The position numbers and the translations under genes are program-made. A model generated the notes under the pieces. The model was given only the letters and a program-made list of their open reading frames with translations. It was not told where the DNA came from and did no database searches. Positions 1 to 9,816 of a stretch of DNA of 64,000 nt are shown here, one piece after another; positions within the stretch are counted from its first letter, which is position 1; every line of letters starts with the position of its first letter. The DNA comes from DATJCV01 sp963707665 (lineage in GTDB: Bacteria > Pseudomonadota > Gammaproteobacteria > Burkholderiales > Burkholderiaceae_D), in the NCBI GenBank assembly GCA_963707665.1, contig CAVPQU010000013.1, positions 1-64,000 of the forward strand, read 5' to 3'.

Positions 1-1280
<1,280 letters not shown>

Positions 1281-1681
1281 CCGTCTCCCGGTGTCGGCCT
1301 CGCGGCCGTTCATCGCAGTATTGCAGGCCCGCCACGTCTTCGAGTCGTGGCGGGCCTTGCGTTATTGGTCACCTCAAATCGGCATGAACACAAGGGGCAG
1401 ACAGCGCTGGCATACACCATTGGCATCAGTGCATACCAGCGTGATGCTGCTTCACCGTCAGTGTATTAGTTGCCAGTCAACGATGTGATCGAGTGGCAAT
1501 TGCTGCTCGATCATCAGTACTTTCCCATTGGTTTTTCAGTAAGTATTTATTTCCGGCCGTAAGTCTTTTCAGCCGGAACTGTTTCCACACGTCAAAGTCA
1601 GACGGTCACGAAGCGTGGCAAACGTCGGTCTTTTTAAGCCTTTGTCTTTCATAAAATATTTTTTGAATTAAGGAAACAGTT
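1281..1681. other. Intergenic leader between copies A and B
   Basis: No convincing gene. It holds the copy A terminator. Further on is an inverted repeat TGATCGAG/CTCGATCA at 1486-1513 (12-nt spacer), which could be an operator. The last 180 bases are AT-rich and presumably carry the promoter of copy B. A ribosome-binding-like AAGGAAA (1672-1678) precedes the TTG at 1682. Confidence 0.5.
1325..1357 (+). terminator. Hairpin terminator after copy A
   Basis: A 12-bp perfect inverted repeat, AGGCCCGCCACG and CGTGGCGGGCCT, with a 9-nt loop. It lies 45 nt after the stop codon. The T tract is weak, but the same hairpin recurs after copy B. Confidence 0.7.
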
Positions 1682-2951
1682 TTGTTTAAATCAATGATTC
1701 GATTACGTACGCACGCCCTACTGGGCGCCAGCATGACCATCCTACTGGCTTCCTGTGGGGGAGGTGGCTCAGGGGCAGATGGGGTTTCCGCTGATTCTGC
1801 TCTTTCGCCTGAATTGGTTTCTGCCAGCGTCGATCAAGCCGCACTAGACGCGGATCTGGAAGAAAGCGGAGACGCGGAACCGGAACACCGGCACCGACAC
1901 CGGCCCCAACCCCGGCTCCGTCACCGGCTCCCGGGACGCGTGATCCGTTGAAGCAGCCTTTTTCAAGCACCAGCATCTGGAACATGCCGATCGGCAGTGG
2001 TGCCGTTTATGTCCCGGCAAATCTAGCTGCGACTGCAAAGGGCGCGACTTGGGCGGGGATGCCGCAAGTCGATGACGAGATAATCGTACTGAAACCAACC
2101 GCTCCGCTCACTAATATCAACTACAGCAGTGCGGCTTGGTCGGGGGCGAATCGATGTGGCGCGACCGGAGGGCTGCTGGCGCAAGTGCCTATCCCAGCAA
2201 ATTACGTGGTACCGCACGGCGGCGGCAATAACTCGGCGGCGTTCCTGAAGGCCGACGGCCGGACCATCGTTCAAACTCAGCCGTTCACGCGTTGCGCCGC
2301 CGGTGGCGCTGCAACCAGTCTGGTGAACTTCCCTAATGTCGACATTTACGGTGACGGTATAACCGGTGGCCATGGCGGTTCCTACCTGTCGTCCATAGGC
2401 GGCTCCATTCGTGTAGGCGAACTACGTCCCGGACAGCAGGGACCGCGGCACGCCCTCAAGGTGGATGTTGATTCGAGACAGGTACTCTATCCATGCAAAG
2501 CCATGAGTGAGTGCTTCCGCTGGCCGGCGGTGACCGCAGATAGCCACGCGGTAGGGTATTACGGCTCCATGGCTGCTTCCGCCAATGCTGCGATGAAGAT
2601 GGGTTCGCTGCTCGCCATCCCAGCATCGGTGAATCTGGCAACGCTGGGGTTGGAGACAGAACCGGGCAAGCAGATCGCATGGACGATGCAGAATTATGGT
2701 GCTTACATTGTCGATTCTACGGGGGCGCCGAACTTTGCTATCAGCGCTGAGAACGGCCCGGATGGATCGCTGCGCACCCAGTTCAAAGCCGATTGGGGCT
2801 TGAAATGGAAGTGTATGGCCCCGGCCAAACAGCCTGGTCTCGCGACATACAAAAAATAGTTGGAGCGCTCTACGTCGTAAACAACAACAGTCCGACCAAC
2901 ATCGGTGGCGGCGGTACGCCGCGACAACCGCTGGCCCCGGCTCTCCAGTAA
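1682..2951 (+). pseudogene. Secreted Pro/Thr-rich lipoprotein of unknown family, copy B (frameshifted twice)
   Basis: The start is a TTG at 1682 behind AAGGAAA; an ATG at 1694 is the alternative. The N-terminus is a lipoprotein signal: RLRTH, a hydrophobic stretch, then the lipobox LLASC followed by a glycine run. The frame breaks near 1880, where the Thr-Pro linker should begin and few repeat units remain. It resumes as the same globular domain as copy A (1948 on). It breaks again near 2800, where a G run is one base shorter than in copy A. With that base restored the protein would end TPRQPLAPALQ at 2951. Upstream of copy A's own repeat the window is cut, so copy B is the only evidence for the lipid anchor. 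Function unknown; probably outer-membrane or surface exposed. Both breaks sit in simple sequence, so they may be errors. Confidence 0.6.
1885..2923 (+). repeat. Long direct repeat, unit B
   Basis: Second unit of the 1.04-kb direct repeat, offset 1672 bases from unit A. It lacks one G in the run near 2797, which changes the C-terminal reading frame relative to unit A. Confidence 0.85.
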
Positions 2952-2998
2952 CGGGAAGTGTAGCAGCAATCACCTAATCGTCAGTTTGAGTATGGCAG

Positions 2999-3037
2999 GC
3001 CCGCCACGTCTTCGAGTCGTGGCGGGCTTGAATTTTT
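2999..3037 (+). terminator. Hairpin terminator after copy B
   Basis: GCCCGCCACG/CGTGGCGGGC stem with a 9-nt loop, followed by TTGAATTTTT. It is the same hairpin as after copy A but with a better T tract. Confidence 0.75.
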
Positions 3038-3157
3038 ATAGACTTTATAGACGTCAGGACGACATTCTGGTGGCATGGGAAGGGATATCATAGTAACGTA
3101 AATCTGGCCAGAATACATTTTGTCTCATTCGATGATCACAGGGGAAGGCACCTACTT

Positions 3158-4294
3158 TCACCTAGGTGTGTTGTCGACCCTGGATCGTATGAAATTTCGT
3201 ACGCAATTTACAATCGTGGTTGCACATCGCGCTAGAAAATTGTCCATGCGCTTGGGGTCAAGCAGCCACCGCTTCAATTGCCGACCATAGCCCTTAAACG
3301 CCATCTTTAATGCAAAATCGCCGTGAAGCAAAAAGTGTGCGCGGGAACGGTATACGGCGACGCGGTCGAGATCCCGTTGCACCCCCATAAGCTTGTATTT
3401 ATACTCATAGCGACCCCAGAGGAAGTGAAATTCTTTACCACCTCGTTGGATGCAATCACAAATGGTGCGATAGCAGCAAAGTTTTCCGAGTCTGTAGTCA
3501 TCGTACTGTGGATCATGGGCAATGACATGCATGAAATAATTTTCCCTGGAGCGGCTGCAAATCACACCAGCACAGACGCGGCTACCAATTGTTGCGACAC
3601 CGACGACGCCGTGCAATTTTACAAGGCGGATGAGCTGTTCCGTCTTTTTCTCGTCGTGCAATGAAACTTTGTTCTTAGCTACCATTCTGGCGCTACTCAG
3701 CGTGACAATGTCGCGAATATGTTGTTCAGCTATGTCCTCAGCTATATAGATTTCATAGCAGAACGAAGGGAAATTCTGTTCGACTTTTTTCATGTAACGC
3801 TTAATGCTCGTGCGCATATTCTTGCCAAGGCTAGCAAGATACTCTTGAGGAGTGCTTGGCAATGTCAGAACAATATCTTCAAGGCAATTAAATTGTTGAT
3901 AAGGATACGGAAGGGTGTGAATAGCCGTTTGGATTGCATGGAACGATATGACATCGACCGATTCGAACGTGGAAAAAATAGCGTTCACAAATCGTCGGAT
4001 ATCCTCTTCGTCAAGCTTAATAGCTTCGTTGATCACTTCCACTTTTCCATTTGATCGGCGAAATAGAAGGATAGTGGTAACGTTGCCACCCTTGCGAACC
4101 GCATACACAGTCGCATTGCTGGTATGCCCGTCAATTGTGAACTTGGCAAGCGACGAAAAGATGTTTCCGTACAGCCGCTCCATCTCTGCTTCAACGAAAG
4201 CCGGCACATCATTTTCGTAAAATGCGGTGGTAATTTTTTGAGGTACTATTGATCGCCCGCCCTCGGCATCGACGATGGGTGCGCCCCTTTTCAT
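3158..4294 (-). CDS. GNAT/FemAB-like acyltransferase (Acetyltransf_6 type), paralogue 1
   Basis: A 378-residue protein of the GNAT family related to BioF2/FemAB-like acyltransferases. These typically transfer an acyl or aminoacyl group to a cell-envelope or polysaccharide acceptor. The C-terminal half carries the usual family pattern: YFMHVIAHDPQYDDYRLGKL (about 270-290), a Leu/Tyr-rich helix, then FHFLWGRYEYKYKLMG (about 305-320), resembling the family's 'GxxxYKxxxG' segment. The N-terminal half (about 20-130) is also shared with paralogues 2 and 3. The last 50 residues are basic. It is the last of three tandem paralogues on the minus strand, beside a Wzx-like flippase, so surface polysaccharide decoration is a reasonable but unproven role. 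The start ATG at 4294 is preceded by AAGG. Codon use is AT-richer than in the aromatic genes to the right, suggesting acquired DNA. Confidence 0.72.
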   Translation of the reverse strand: MKRGAPIVDAEGGRSIVPQKITTAFYENDVPAFVEAEMERLYGNIFSSLAKFTIDGHTSNATVYAVRKGGNVTTILLFRRSNGKVEVINEAIKLDEEDIRRFVNAIFSTFESVDVISFHAIQTAIHTLPYPYQQFNCLEDIVLTLPSTPQEYLASLGKNMRTSIKRYMKKVEQNFPSFCYEIYIAEDIAEQHIRDIVTLSSARMVAKNKVSLHDEKKTEQLIRLVKLHGVVGVATIGSRVCAGVICSRSRENYFMHVIAHDPQYDDYRLGKLCCYRTICDCIQRGGKEFHFLWGRYEYKYKLMGVQRDLDRVAVYRSRAHFLLHGDFALKMAFKGYGRQLKRWLLDPKRMDNFLARCATTIVNCVRNFIRSRVDNTPR

Positions 4295-4715
4295 GCTTGC
4301 CTTTGGCTACAGTCACTGGTTCCATATTCTTCCCGAGTTTTATATACCGTTCTCTCGCATGGCTTATGCAACTTATCGCCGTTACGGAAAACGTTGAGAA
4401 ATCGGTGCATTTAAAGGAATTAATTCTACGATATCAAGACCCTACGATCGCAAGACGCGATTGGCCTTTCTCCTTGATGCGTATCGTATACGCATCCTGT
4501 GCCGTTGCTTCTCCGGCCGCCAAGTTCGTAAACCAATTAACAGAATTAATGGTTTTTCTCTCTCTTATCAAAGGATGTCGTAGAATTTCCTACTTTCTTT
4601 CGAGCTGTTAAAAAACCATATCTGAATCGTTTCAAATTTCGCAGAGTGCGTACACACTTGGCGGCGACCTGCGATATAAAATCGTTTCGGCGCTCAGCGT
4701 GCAAGAAACCACAGC
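4295..4715. other. Intergenic region upstream of acyltransferase paralogue 1
   Basis: AT-rich, with no gene I can support. It contains a 21-bp perfect inverted repeat at 4476-4496 and a short palindrome GAATTAATTC near 4415. It probably holds the promoter of the gene ending at 3158. Confidence 0.5.
4476..4496. promoter_or_regulatory. 21-bp inverted repeat, possible operator
   Basis: Arms GATGCGTAT and ATACGCATC are perfect complements around a CGT centre, about 180 nt upstream of the start at 4294. No T tract follows on either strand, so an operator is more likely than a terminator. The binding protein is unknown. Confidence 0.45.
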
Positions 4716-5819
4716 TTATCGGCGAGACTGCGTTTTGCCTGCGATTTTTATGACTTTTCCGCTGTTAAGCAGAAACTGCGCGCGCGAACGATATATCGCC
4801 AGATAGTCGAACCCGATCCGGACGCCGAGGAAGTCGAATTTATATTGATGTGACGACGCCATGAAGCGGCACTCGGTGCCACCGCGAGCAATGCATTCGC
4901 AAATGGTAAGATAGTTACACAGCGTCCCCAATCGATAGTTGTCGTATGCAGGATCATGGGCGACGACATGCATGAAATAACGGGATCCAATGCAGTACGA
5001 GATTCCACCCGAACAGATGTGACCATCGATCGTGATGACACCGACGAATCCATACATTTTCACGAGACGGAGTATCCGTTCCGTTTCTTCGTCGTGGATG
5101 TACGCCGCCTTGTTCTTGACGGCCATCCTGGCGCCGCTCAACCTAATAATGTCCCGGATGTGCTGCTCTTTTATTTCTTCTTTCACGTAAATCTGGAAAT
5201 GAAAAGAAGGAAAATTGCGCTCGATTTTTTTCCTGTAGTACTTAACGTCACGGCGCATGTGCTTGCCGAGGTTGGAAAAATACTCTTCCACCGTCGCCGG
5301 CAAAGTTACCACGATGTCTTCCAAGAAATGGCATTGTTGATAAGGAAACGGACATCGATACATAGCCGTTTGTATGGCCAAGAACGATATGATCTTGACG
5401 GACTTAAATGCGGCAAAAGTCGCGTTCGTAAATCGGAGGATCTCAGCTTCGTCGATTGTTATTTGTTTGTTCAAGACTTTAACTTCATCCTGCTCGCGTC
5501 GAAACAGAAAGAGCGTGATCACTTTGTCACCTTTGCGCACCACATACGTACTCGCATTTTCCATTTCACCGTAAATTCTGAATCGGGAAAGGGATGTATA
5601 AATGTTTTCGTATAGCCGCTCCATCTCCGCTTCAACGAACGGTGGAATTTGATTTTCGTAAAACGAAATGGTAATTTCTTCTGATTTTGTCAATCGCTTC
5701 AACTTATGATCGGCGATCGGCATATCTGTTATCTGGTTGCTTTTTGTTACCGTAGTTGTCTCCATATTATTTTTCGAAATCTCATTCATAGTGCCCATTA
5801 AAAGTGTATTTTTTATCAT
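4716..5819 (-). CDS. GNAT/FemAB-like acyltransferase, paralogue 2
   Basis: A 367-residue paralogue of the genes on either side. The ATG at 5819 is chosen because AGGAG lies five bases upstream; a longer in-frame extension would overlap the 3' end of paralogue 3. Residues from about TKSEEITISF to IISFLAIQTA are identical to paralogue 3, encoded by an identical 327-bp DNA block, while the C-terminal catalytic part differs. That part still has YFMHVVAHDPAYDNYRLGTL and the FMASSHQYKFDFLG segment typical of the family. It ends without the basic tail of the other two (stop soon after KVIKIAGKTQ), so it is about 30 residues shorter at the C-terminus. Same orientation as its neighbours, 89 bp downstream of paralogue 3 and possibly co-transcribed. 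Likely an envelope or polysaccharide acyltransferase; substrate unknown. Confidence 0.7.
   Translation of the reverse strand: MIKNTLLMGTMNEISKNNMETTTVTKSNQITDMPIADHKLKRLTKSEEITISFYENQIPPFVEAEMERLYENIYTSLSRFRIYGEMENASTYVVRKGDKVITLFLFRREQDEVKVLNKQITIDEAEILRFTNATFAAFKSVKIISFLAIQTAMYRCPFPYQQCHFLEDIVVTLPATVEEYFSNLGKHMRRDVKYYRKKIERNFPSFHFQIYVKEEIKEQHIRDIIRLSGARMAVKNKAAYIHDEETERILRLVKMYGFVGVITIDGHICSGGISYCIGSRYFMHVVAHDPAYDNYRLGTLCNYLTICECIARGGTECRFMASSHQYKFDFLGVRIGFDYLAIYRSRAQFLLNSGKVIKIAGKTQSRR
5365..5691. repeat. 327-bp identical block shared by acyltransferase paralogues 2 and 3 (first copy)
   Basis: Base for base identical to 6681-7007 (offset 1316), with divergence starting immediately on both sides. 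It covers the N-terminal third of both coding sequences. Such sharp boundaries inside genes indicate recent gene conversion or unequal recombination, unless the assembly copied the block. Confidence 0.88.
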
Positions 5820-5908
5820 GGAATCTCCTGCGACACAGATCATTGAAAAATAACTGATTGAACTCATTGACTCGAAAATCCTATTTCTAGGGAGCGCCGC
5901 AGAGCATC

Positions 5909-7081
5909 CTACTTTCGTCTTTCCAAAACAATGCTTCTGAATTTTTTCAGAATTCGTAGAACTAGTAAAAACCCAACTGCGGTCCGTGATATAAAGTTGT
6001 CCCGGCGCTCGGCGAGGAGTAGCCATAGCTTGGCCTGACGAACGTAGGCTCTGAATGCGGTCTTTAATACCCGGTCGCCATTCAGCAGAAAATCCGCGCG
6101 TGAGCGGTAAATAGTTAGGCAGTCGAAATCCAGCCAAGCGCCCAAAAAATCAAATTTATACCTATGTGATGACTCCATGAAGCGAAACTCCTTACCGTTT
6201 CTGGTAATACATTCGCAAATCGTGAGATAGGTGCAAATCGTTCCTAGCTTGTAGTCGTCATATTGTGGGTCATGGGCAATGACATGCATGAAGTAATTCG
6301 CTCCAACGCTGTAGCAGAGCGCACCAGCACAAACGCGACCGTCAATCGCAACGGCACCAACGAAACCGTACATTTTCACGAGACGGAGTATCCGTTCCGT
6401 TTCTTCCTCGTTGATGTACGGGGGCTTATTCTTGAGAGCCATCCTGGCACTGCTCAGTTTGATAATGTCCCGAACGTGCTCCTCGCTCACGTTCTCCTTC
6501 GAGTAGACTTCAAAACAGAATGAGGGGAAGCTTCGTTCGATCTTCTTCATGTGGCGCCTAATGTTCGTTCGTGTGCTCTTTCCGAGCCTGGCCTGATACC
6601 CTTCTTCCGTACTTGGCAAAGCCAAGACAATGTCTGATAAGCACTTGCATCGTTGATGAGCGAAGGGGAGCCTGCGAATCGCCGTTTGTATGGCCAAGAA
6701 CGATATGATCTTGACGGACTTAAATGCGGCAAAAGTCGCGTTCGTAAATCGGAGGATCTCAGCTTCGTCGATTGTTATTTGTTTGTTCAAGACTTTAACT
6801 TCATCCTGCTCGCGTCGAAACAGAAAGAGCGTGATCACTTTGTCACCTTTGCGCACCACATACGTACTCGCATTTTCCATTTCACCGTAAATTCTGAATC
6901 GGGAAAGGGATGTATAAATGTTTTCGTATAGCCGCTCCATCTCCGCTTCAACGAACGGTGGAATTTGATTTTCGTAAAACGAAATGGTAATTTCTTCTGA
7001 TTTTGTCGATTGGCTTGATTCGTGATCGATATCCGACCTGCAGATTGAGTGATTTCTTGCAGAGACATTTATGCATTCCAT
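5909..7081 (-). CDS. GNAT/FemAB-like acyltransferase, paralogue 3
   Basis: A 390-residue member of the same family and the first of the tandem set in transcription order. The ATG at 7081 has GGGAG seven bases upstream. The N-terminal third (about residues 25-130) is identical to paralogue 2. The rest resembles paralogue 1 at least as well: RLGKSTRTNIRRHMKKIERSFPSFCFEVYS, YFMHVIAHDPQYDDYKLG and RFMESSHRYKFDFLG. The C-terminus carries a basic, hydrophobic tail (RQAKLWLLLAERRDNFISRT and onward) that could contact the membrane. The gene appears mosaic, with a 5' cassette shared with one sister and a 3' part closer to the other. Role inferred from family and from the flippase next door: transfer of an acyl group onto a surface glycan or its lipid-linked precursor. 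Confidence 0.7.
   Translation of the reverse strand: MECINVSARNHSICRSDIDHESSQSTKSEEITISFYENQIPPFVEAEMERLYENIYTSLSRFRIYGEMENASTYVVRKGDKVITLFLFRREQDEVKVLNKQITIDEAEILRFTNATFAAFKSVKIISFLAIQTAIRRLPFAHQRCKCLSDIVLALPSTEEGYQARLGKSTRTNIRRHMKKIERSFPSFCFEVYSKENVSEEHVRDIIKLSSARMALKNKPPYINEEETERILRLVKMYGFVGAVAIDGRVCAGALCYSVGANYFMHVIAHDPQYDDYKLGTICTYLTICECITRNGKEFRFMESSHRYKFDFLGAWLDFDCLTIYRSRADFLLNGDRVLKTAFRAYVRQAKLWLLLAERRDNFISRTAVGFLLVLRILKKFRSIVLERRK
6681..7007. repeat. 327-bp identical block shared by acyltransferase paralogues 2 and 3 (second copy)
   Basis: Second copy of the block at 5365-5691. Identity ends three bases beyond the codons for the shared TKSEE motif on one side and at the IQTA codons on the other. 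Confidence 0.88.
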
Positions 7082-7182
7082 TTACAACTCCCATCCGCGA
7101 CGAAAAATTGTTAGCGTAGTGTTGTATTCTGTTGACCGCTTAGCCCGCCGTTTGCGAATCAAATTTTGCAGGAGGTTGCGAG

Positions 7183-7311
7183 TTGCTACATATGTTCAAC
7201 CATAATGTCGAGATCGGCGTGAAGTTCTTTCACGGGGGCTTGGTGAATGAGAACTCGGCCAAAGTGTTTCAGGCAGAAATAGAGACAAGAACACATGGGG
7301 AGCCGATTTAA
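7183..7311 (+). CDS. Possible small protein (42 aa), unknown
   Basis: A short reading frame in the 413-bp gap between paralogue 3 and the flippase, on the opposite strand to both. A perfect AGGAGG (7170-7175) sits seven bases before a TTG at 7183, with an in-frame ATG at 7192. It would encode MLHMFNHNVEIGVKFFHGGL and about 22 more residues. In the same frame, after two stops, a further 42-codon frame runs 7351-7479 (MLSDIIDEIMSSVETD and onward), so the stretch could be a decayed longer gene. No family recognised. The rest of 7082-7494 holds no other gene I can support. Confidence 0.3.
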   Translation: MLHMFNHNVEIGVKFFHGGLVNENSAKVFQAEIETRTHGEPI

Positions 7312-7494
7312 TTCGGTCGTGCCACAATATCGGCGTGCTGCTGAAATCCGATGCTTTCGGATATCATAGATGAAATCATGTCCTCCGTAGAAACGGACAT
7401 ACTGCTTGAGAAAACGTTATCTCCTCCTGTGGATTATTTGTCGATATTTATGGCAAGCATGGGAGCGTGGGCGCTTTAAATAAGAGCGATAAGA

Positions 7495-9015
7495 CTATTC
7501 GCGCAGAATTTCATGCACCCGCTTTTTAGTCGATTTGTTTTCATCGTGACGTTGTCCGGTGAGCAGAACAAGTTGCTTGCGACCTCCGGCCAGCAGGAAG
7601 CACGGCACAAACAAAAAAAGATAAATCGTCGCCTTTGCTAGTAACAAAACAAATACTTGTAAGTTTGCTAGACTTGACAAGAGGGAGGTGCCCCCTAGCG
7701 CACAAGCGGTTGCAAATACCGCCGGCCACAATGCGCGCCATGCCAGCAATTGATGCATGCCTATGCCGAGGCTGCGCGATACAACACCCACCGACCACAG
7801 TTCACTAATAGCAAGAGTGAACACGGTACCCATGGCGGCGCCGACCAAACCGAAATAGCTGACACCCAAAATATTCAGAATGACCGACAGTGCGAGACAG
7901 CATGTGCTGTTGATGGCGGCGAAATGCCCCTTGTCAAGGGCGGGAAGTACATGCCCGACCGCAAAAGCGGTCATCATCATACCGATCACGTAGACTTGCA
8001 TGGCGGGTACGGCTTCTTGATAGCGACTGGTGTATATGATCTCAACTAATTCCGGAGCAGTGGCAAACAATCCCCCAGCAATAGGTAACAACAAAAGTGC
8101 GGTGGCACCATTGGTTTTTTTAATCAGGCGACCAATTTCTGTCAAATCGCCACAAGCATGTGCACTATTGAGATGCGGCATCATTGCGCTGTATACAGGC
8201 TGACGAATCAGCGTTGCCACTGGGAGAAAGGCTGCAGCAATCGAAAACGTGGCGTACTGCGCTGGTGACAGCATGCTTGCCACTACCCATTGGTCAGCTT
8301 GGGTGCGCATGAGGAACAAGGCATTTCCCACGGCAAAAGGAAATGAATAAGCCAATTGTTTTTTCATGGTAGCCATCTGCCACGAAAGTTTTTTTCCTGT
8401 AGTCAGAATGTAATAACTCAATATCGTTATTTTTGTTATGGCGACAACTAACATAGCAGAGACAACCCATGCGATATCACCAGAAATATAGGCTGCCCCT
8501 CCCAGAAAAAGGGTCCTCAGGAGGGCAAGACTAATGGTCGAATTCGATTGCCAGTACGCTTTCTCTTCTGCAATTGGTAGCACATCCAGAAGCGATGCCA
8601 CCACCCAAAGAGCGATAAAAATTGTAGACAGACTATGCGACTGAAAGAACAAACTGGTTGCCATCTCCGGCAAGAAGGGGTTCCAGCCACTTACTATGAC
8701 TCCAACCAGGGATCCGGCCGCTATTAAATAGGCCAGAACATTGCCGATGAAGAGACTTTTCTGTCCAGATTCTACTCTCGGCAGGAAATAGAATAGCGAT
8801 TGCGGCATGAAGGCTGGAGCGATTGCCAACGCGGTGCCGGCTAACAACCACAAAAAGCGATATTGGCCAAAAGCGGTTGCGTCAAGATAGCGCACCAGAA
8901 CAACCGGCATCGCCAACTGCAGTCCGTACTCGATACCACCTGCCAACGCGAGCCTAGTGGCACTGCGACGCAGACTCCCATCGTATGACATCGACAACTC
9001 GGACACGCTAGGCAT
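7495..9015 (-). CDS. Wzx-type polysaccharide flippase (O-antigen/exopolysaccharide repeat-unit transporter)
   Basis: An integral membrane protein of about 506 residues from the ATG at 9015; a TTG at 9057 or ATG at 8991 are alternatives, with no strong ribosome site at any of them. It has roughly 12-14 hydrophobic segments. The start pattern, LRRSATRLALAGGIEYGLQLAMPVVLVRYLDATAFGQY, is typical of the MATE/MOP superfamily branch that flips undecaprenyl-linked oligosaccharides. The middle loop with FPFAVGNALFLMRTQADQWVVASML also fits. It should move lipid-linked repeat units from the inner to the outer face of the inner membrane. It lies upstream of the three acyltransferases on the same strand, which suggests a small surface-glycan module. 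No glycosyltransferases or polymerase are in the window, so the rest of any such pathway must be elsewhere. Confidence 0.75.
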   Translation of the reverse strand: MPSVSELSMSYDGSLRRSATRLALAGGIEYGLQLAMPVVLVRYLDATAFGQYRFLWLLAGTALAIAPAFMPQSLFYFLPRVESGQKSLFIGNVLAYLIAAGSLVGVIVSGWNPFLPEMATSLFFQSHSLSTIFIALWVVASLLDVLPIAEEKAYWQSNSTISLALLRTLFLGGAAYISGDIAWVVSAMLVVAITKITILSYYILTTGKKLSWQMATMKKQLAYSFPFAVGNALFLMRTQADQWVVASMLSPAQYATFSIAAAFLPVATLIRQPVYSAMMPHLNSAHACGDLTEIGRLIKKTNGATALLLLPIAGGLFATAPELVEIIYTSRYQEAVPAMQVYVIGMMMTAFAVGHVLPALDKGHFAAINSTCCLALSVILNILGVSYFGLVGAAMGTVFTLAISELWSVGVVSRSLGIGMHQLLAWRALWPAVFATACALGGTSLLSSLANLQVFVLLLAKATIYLFLFVPCFLLAGGRKQLVLLTGQRHDENKSTKKRVHEILRE

Positions 9016-9107
9016 GCGGTTCCGCCAGCCGAGAAAAAAGTCGCTCGTAGAGACCAATCATGGCGGCAAGAGAAAACTGCTTCGCCACAGTCGAACGAGC
9101 ATGATGA

Positions 9108-9344
9108 CTATTTCAAAAACTCTTGGGATACGGCAAGAAGAATGAGAGTAAAGATAAGCAAACCAAATGGCTAGTTGAAGTGAACGAGTGGCGTAATCAG
9201 ATTGCACACGCATCTTCCGGGGTAGTCCTTCATGTTGACTCGCTCGCCCAATTAGAAACGTACGCAAAATGGCTCAATGGCAATCTATCCGGAACAGAAG
9301 ATGAAGTTGCAGAGACAGAGTTGAGAGAGGAAGCCGACGCCTAA
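9108..9344 (+). pseudogene. Remnant of a HEPN-like domain protein
   Basis: An open frame of 78 codons without a good start; two in-frame stops lie directly upstream at 9102-9107. It reads LFQKLLGYGKKNES, then WLVEVNEWRNQIAHASSGV, and ends in an acidic tail. The RNQIAH segment has the Arg-x4-His pattern of HEPN domains, which are common in toxin or defence RNases and in Swt1/DUF4145-like proteins. A short frame just upstream (from ATG 9060, MAARENCFATVERA) may be the degraded 5' end. I read this as the 3' remnant of a larger lost gene at the right edge of the AT-rich island. Confidence 0.35.
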
Positions 9345-9816
9345 AGCCATTTTGGCGGATTTGGCTGTTATCAAAAAATGACTTTCCGTCTACAAGCAGC
9401 GTTATCAAAGCCGGACAAGTCAGTCTTGCCCAATGCACCAGAACCGATGACCTGCTACATGAACTGCCCGCAACCTAGTTGCAGCGTAGCCGGGACGAGT
9501 CAAGGGCAAGCGAAAAACGGGCGCGATTGACTGGCAATGGCGCCCGCTTGGGGGACAGTATCGAGTGCATCGGGATCGTCGGTGACGTACAGGCCAGCAT
9601 GGCCATCAGCGCCGCTCGCACTGGATTGACGTTCAGGTATACAGCGACATGCTGTTTTTTGCAGGTACGGCGACCACATCGCCGCGTCGACCAGCTATGG
9701 CGCAAAACGATATCGCCTACGATCGTTTCTGTGGCTGGAGCCATCCGTGTGCCGTGCGCACGGCGATGTCGGGCCTGGCCCGCCGAGACTGGCGCGGCAC
9801 TGTCGGGCCCGGAAGA
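9345..9816. other. Intergenic transition from AT-rich island to aromatic-degradation island
   Basis: No gene supported. Several overlapping frames on both strands around 9475-9830 are rich in Arg, Ala and Pro and resemble no family; they look like chance frames in GC-rich DNA or remnants of deleted genes. Base composition changes here from AT-richer to GC-rich. Confidence 0.4.

Noticed and set aside
4249..4611. 120-codon plus-strand frame upstream of acyltransferase paralogue 1
   Set aside because: It overlaps the start of the minus-strand gene, has no ribosome site and shows no family features.
5820..6137. N-terminal extension of acyltransferase paralogue 2 to 6137
   Set aside because: It would overlap the 3' end of paralogue 3, whereas an AGGAG-preceded ATG at 5819 gives a protein matching its sisters.
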